From Candidatus Galacturonatibacter soehngenii (lineage in GTDB: Bacteria; Bacillota; Clostridia; Lachnospirales; Lachnospiraceae), in the NCBI RefSeq assembly GCF_008830185.1, contig NZ_WAGX01000004.1, positions 744,001 through 808,000 of the forward strand: 64,000 bases of DNA, written 5' to 3'. Under the pieces are notes generated by a model. That model ran no database searches. It was not told where the DNA came from and saw only the letters and a list, made by a program, of their open reading frames with translations. The translations under genes and the position numbers were made by a program. Below are positions 60,555 through 64,000 of the stretch, piece after piece (position 1 is the stretch's first letter; the number at the start of each line of letters is the position of its first letter).

Positions 60555-62237
60555 TTAATTTTTACTTTTTAAATCTTCTTCTGAAAAAGCCTCTTCAATT
60601 GCACCGTTTGGAGCTACCATTGGCCATACCTTTTCATCCGCATCTATCTGGCAATCAATTACAACGGGTTTATTTAAAGTTAACGCCCTTTCAAACGCTT
60701 TCGCAAACTCTTCTTTCTTCGTTACACGAATGCCTTCTGCTCCCATTGCCTCTGCTAATTTTACAAAATCTACTGCATCATTTAATATGGTATGGGAATA
60801 ACGTTTTTCATAAAATAATGTCTGCCACTGTCTTACCATTCCTAAAACATGATTATTCACAATAACTTGAATAATCGGTATATTATATCTGGTTGCGGTT
60901 GCTATCTCGTTCATATTCATTCGAAAACAACCATCACCTGCTACATTAATTACGGTTTTTTCAGGACATGCTACTTTTGCACCGATGGACGCACCGAGTC
61001 CATATCCCATCGTACCAAGACCTCCTGAGGTTAAAAATGTTCTAGGATGTTTGTATTTATAAAACTGTGCTGCCCACATCTGGTGCTGTCCAACCTCAGT
61101 CGATATAATCGCATCACCATTTGTGAGTTTATAAAGTTGTTCAATAATATAAGGTCCTGTTAAGCCTGTATCATTGTATTTTAATGGATGTTTGGTTTTT
61201 AGTTCCATAATATGTGACACCCATTCCTCATGATTTAGATTATCAATTTTCTCATTTAATCTAATTAATACTTCTTTGATATCACCAACGATACTGGTAT
61301 GTGTCATGACATTTTTATTAATCTCTGCTGGGTCAACATCTATTTGTAGAATTTTTGCATTTCTAGCAAAGGATTTTGTATTTCCTGTAACACGATCGCT
61401 AAAGCGTGCACCAATGGTAATTAATAAATCACATTGCGTTACACCTAAATTAGCATACTTGGCGCCATGCATACCTAACATTCCAGTATATAACTCGTTT
61501 TCTCCATCAAATGCACCTTTTCCCATTAAGGTATCGGTTACTGGCGCATGTACCTTACGAACAAATTCTGCAAGCTCTTTTGAAGCTTCTGATAAAATTA
61601 CTCCTCCACCCACAAAAATATATGGTTTTTTGGAATTATTTATGAGTTCAATTGCACTTTCGATGTCTTTTTCTTTAATTGTTTTTGTAACTCTTTCAAT
61701 CTTCTTTGGTTCTACTTTTTCAAATTCGGTCACGTTTGCGGTTACGTCTTTTGTAATATCTACTAAAACAGGACCTGGACGTCCGCTCATTGCAATCTGA
61801 AATGCTCTTCTAAGTGTGTCTGCAAGTTCTGTTACATCCTTTACAATAAAACTATATTTTGTAATCGGCATAACAACTCCAGCAATATCAATTTCTTGAA
61901 AGGAATCTCTTCCTAGCAAAGAAAGACCTACATTACAAGTAATCGCAACAATAGGAATTGAATCCATATAAGCAGTTGCAATGCCAGTTACTAGATTCGT
62001 AGCTCCTGGTCCTGAAGTTGCAAAACATACACCTACTTTTCCAGTTGCTCTTGCATATCCATCTGCCGCATGAGATGCACCTTGCTCATGCGATGTTAAA
62101 ATATGTGTAATTTCATCTTGATGTTTGTACAGTTCATCATATACATTTAAAATGGCTCCCCCTGGATAACCAAAAACGGTATCAACATTCTGTTCCTTTA
62201 AACATTCAATTACGATTTCTGCTCCTTTTAATTGCAT
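60555..62237 (-). CDS. ilvB: Acetolactate synthase catalytic subunit
   Basis: A 560-residue ThDP enzyme. GYPGGAILNVYDEL (about 19-32) and the active-site Glu in TSHEQGASHAADGYARATG (about 48-66). The ThDP/Mg site is GDGCFRMNMNEIATATRYNIP (about 434-454, split for reading). It joins two pyruvates to acetolactate, or pyruvate with 2-oxobutyrate, for valine, leucine and isoleucine synthesis. It lies 13 nt after ilvD. The small regulatory subunit is not in the window. Confidence 0.96.
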   Translation of the reverse strand: MQLKGAEIVIECLKEQNVDTVFGYPGGAILNVYDELYKHQDEITHILTSHEQGASHAADGYARATGKVGVCFATSGPGATNLVTGIATAYMDSIPIVAITCNVGLSLLGRDSFQEIDIAGVVMPITKYSFIVKDVTELADTLRRAFQIAMSGRPGPVLVDITKDVTANVTEFEKVEPKKIERVTKTIKEKDIESAIELINNSKKPYIFVGGGVILSEASKELAEFVRKVHAPVTDTLMGKGAFDGENELYTGMLGMHGAKYANLGVTQCDLLITIGARFSDRVTGNTKSFARNAKILQIDVDPAEINKNVMTHTSIVGDIKEVLIRLNEKIDNLNHEEWVSHIMELKTKHPLKYNDTGLTGPYIIEQLYKLTNGDAIISTEVGQHQMWAAQFYKYKHPRTFLTSGGLGTMGYGLGASIGAKVACPEKTVINVAGDGCFRMNMNEIATATRYNIPIIQVIVNNHVLGMVRQWQTLFYEKRYSHTILNDAVDFVKLAEAMGAEGIRVTKKEEFAKAFERALTLNKPVVIDCQIDADEKVWPMVAPNGAIEEAFSEEDLKSKN

Positions 62238-62250
62238 ACAAATTACCTCT

Positions 62251-63921
62251 CTATTTTTTTGGAATCTCTAATACTGCACCTCGATTACCTGATGTAACCA
62301 TAGCGGCATAACGTGCCAGATATCCTGTTGTAATCTTTGGTTCTCTTGGCTGCCATTTCTTTCTTCTTTCTTCTAGTTCTTCATCCGAAATAACGAAATC
62401 TAATGTATTTTGTGGAATATTGATTTTGATTATATCTCCTTCTTCCACTAAGGCAATATTACCGCCTACTGCTGCCTCAGGCGAAACGTGCCCAATTACT
62501 GCACCTCTTGATGCTCCACTAAATCTACCATCCGTAATAAGTGCAACTGATGATCCAAGTCCCATTCCACAAATTGCAGAGGTAGGGCTTAACATTTCTC
62601 TCATTCCAGGACCTCCCTTTGGTCCCTCGTAACGAATTACTACAACATCACCTGCTACGATTTTACCTGCATTGATTGCTTTGATTGCATCTTCTTCACA
62701 ATCAAATACACGTGCTGGTCCTTCGTGAACCATCATCTCAGGGGCAACCGCAGAACGTTTTACAACGCCTGAATCTGGTGCCAGATTACCTTTTAATACG
62801 GCAATTCCACCAGTCTCGCTAAATGGATTCTCAATTGGCCTAATTACCTCTGGGTTATTATTGATACAGCCCTTTATATTTTCACCTACTGTCTGGCCTG
62901 TTGCAGTTATTAAATCCGTAATGATTAAGCCTTTTTTATTTAGCTCATTCATAACTGCGTAAACACCGCCCGCTTCGTTTAAGTCCTCCATATAAGTTGG
63001 TCCTGCTGGAGCCAAGTGACATAGATTTGGAGTCTTTGCACTGATTTCATTTGCAATGTCAACATTCAAATCCACACCTGCTTCATGTGCAATCGCAGGT
63101 AAATGAAGCATACTATTGGTACTGCAACCCAGAGCCATATCTACTGTTAATGCATTTAAAAATGCTTCTTTTGTTAGAATATCTCTTGGTCTAATATTTC
63201 TTTCCAGTAATTCCATTACTTTCATTCCTGCATGCTTTGCAAGTTTAATACGCTCGGAATAAACAGCTGGAATGGTTCCATTTCCTTTTAATCCCAATCC
63301 AAGTACTTCAGTTAAGCAATTCATACTGTTGGCAGTATACATTCCAGAACAGGAACCACATGTTGGACACACTTTATTTTCATATTCCTCCACATCTTCT
63401 AACGACAGGTTTCCCGCAGTATAAGCTCCCACTGCTTCAAACATACTGGATAGACTTTTCTTTTCTCCTTTTACACGTCCTGCAAGCATTGGTCCACCAC
63501 TTACAAATACGGTAGGTATATTTATTCTTGCTGCCGCCATTAATAGTCCAGGTACATTTTTATCACAGTTTGGTACCATAACGAGTGCATCAAATGCATG
63601 TGCCATTGCCATACTTTCTGTAGAATCGGCAATCAAATCCCTTGTTACCAAAGAATATTTCATTCCTACATGCCCCATCGCAATACCATCGCATACTGCT
63701 ATTGCTGGGAAAACAATTGGTGTACCACCAGCCATTGCAACTCCCATTTTAACAGCATCTACAATTTTATCCAGATTCATATGACCTGGCACAATTTCAT
63801 TATATGAACTTACAATCCCAACCAATGGTCTTTCCATTTCTTCTTTGGTAAGTCCTAAAGCATTAAACAACGATCTATGTGGAGCATGCTCTACTCCTTT
63901 GGTTACTGAATCACTTCTCAT
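62251..63921 (-). CDS. ilvD: Dihydroxy-acid dehydratase
   Basis: A 556-residue Fe-S dehydratase. Cluster and substrate cysteines are in PNCDKNVPG (about 117-125) and [16 protein letters not shown] (about 190-205). ISGR-type [17 protein letters not shown] is at about 467-483. It converts dihydroxyisovalerate and the isoleucine homologue to the oxo acids. It starts with an ATG 8 nt after GGAGG. The 79 bp upstream to the window edge contain the tail of a probable minus-strand gene (reading PNEFETN then stop), too short to identify. Confidence 0.96.
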   Translation of the reverse strand: MRSDSVTKGVEHAPHRSLFNALGLTKEEMERPLVGIVSSYNEIVPGHMNLDKIVDAVKMGVAMAGGTPIVFPAIAVCDGIAMGHVGMKYSLVTRDLIADSTESMAMAHAFDALVMVPNCDKNVPGLLMAAARINIPTVFVSGGPMLAGRVKGEKKSLSSMFEAVGAYTAGNLSLEDVEEYENKVCPTCGSCSGMYTANSMNCLTEVLGLGLKGNGTIPAVYSERIKLAKHAGMKVMELLERNIRPRDILTKEAFLNALTVDMALGCSTNSMLHLPAIAHEAGVDLNVDIANEISAKTPNLCHLAPAGPTYMEDLNEAGGVYAVMNELNKKGLIITDLITATGQTVGENIKGCINNNPEVIRPIENPFSETGGIAVLKGNLAPDSGVVKRSAVAPEMMVHEGPARVFDCEEDAIKAINAGKIVAGDVVVIRYEGPKGGPGMREMLSPTSAICGMGLGSSVALITDGRFSGASRGAVIGHVSPEAAVGGNIALVEEGDIIKINIPQNTLDFVISDEELEERRKKWQPREPKITTGYLARYAAMVTSGNRGAVLEIPKK

Positions 63922-64000
63922 CTTTATACCTCCAGTACGTTTTTTCTTAAATCTTCGTTAACTGTATCTTCAAACTAATTAGTTTCAAATTCGTTTGGCA

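Overview
The window looks like chromosome from a low-GC anaerobic Firmicute of the Lachnospiraceae, with a gene repertoire close to Lachnoclostridium (Clostridium) phytofermentans. That placement is inferred from gene families, AT-rich intergenic DNA and strong AGGAGG-type ribosome binding sites, not from a database match. Most genes lie on the minus strand. No rRNA genes, CRISPR array or intact prophage was seen. There are two tRNA genes: Leu(CAA) and Thr(CGT).

Layout. 1-4.6 kb: start of polA, an orphan zinc-finger anti-sigma-like gene, tRNA-Leu, and a YhhN-like protein with an ABC exporter pair behind a 12-bp palindromic operator. 4.6-13.5 kb: one long operon (pheA, DUF815 ATPase, ppx, ppk, topB, hexapeptide acyltransferase). 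13.8-26 kb: a membrane-anchored DUF5050-type protein, folC, a polar amino-acid ABC transporter with a possible attenuator, a PAS-GGDEF-EAL protein, asd, argH, queH, and a NitT/TauT-type ABC pair without a binding protein. 26-33.7 kb: a RelA/SpoT-like gene pair, three unannotated tiny peptide genes, an APH-family kinase, two oxidoreductases, a MerR regulator with a matching 19-bp-spacer promoter, and a CDP-alcohol phosphatidyltransferase.

33.8-47.7 kb is the most interesting block: 16 minus-strand genes that appear to encode a complete route from sulfate uptake to cysteine and homocysteine. They are a sulfate ABC transporter, CysDN ATP sulfurylase, AprBA-type APS reductase, a siroheme/ferredoxin sulfite reductase, a TusA-like protein, a thioredoxin, a ThiS-like sulfur carrier, a MoeB/ThiF-type activating enzyme, a JAMM metalloprotease, a MetY-type sulfhydrylase and CysK. 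The sulfur carrier ends in GGGAY rather than GG, so it should need trimming before use; the JAMM protease lies in the same cluster. This matches the protein-thiocarboxylate logic described for HcyS/HcyD/HcyF/MetY of Wolinella succinogenes and CysO/Mec of mycobacteria, here joined to sulfate activation. An Rrf2-family regulator lies 2 kb upstream.

47.9-49.6 kb is a small accessory scar: a truncated membrane-protein gene, an IS30-type transposase remnant, about six 20-bp direct repeats resembling an IS21-type end, a secreted protein plus small membrane protein, and an IS3 OrfB C-terminal remnant. 49.6-64 kb: Rrf2 regulator, OmpR-type two-component system with three 11-nt-spaced TTTCAG-like repeats in its promoter, MscS channel, DUF1015, M18 aminopeptidase, serA, serC, an L,D-transpeptidase, ilvB and ilvD.
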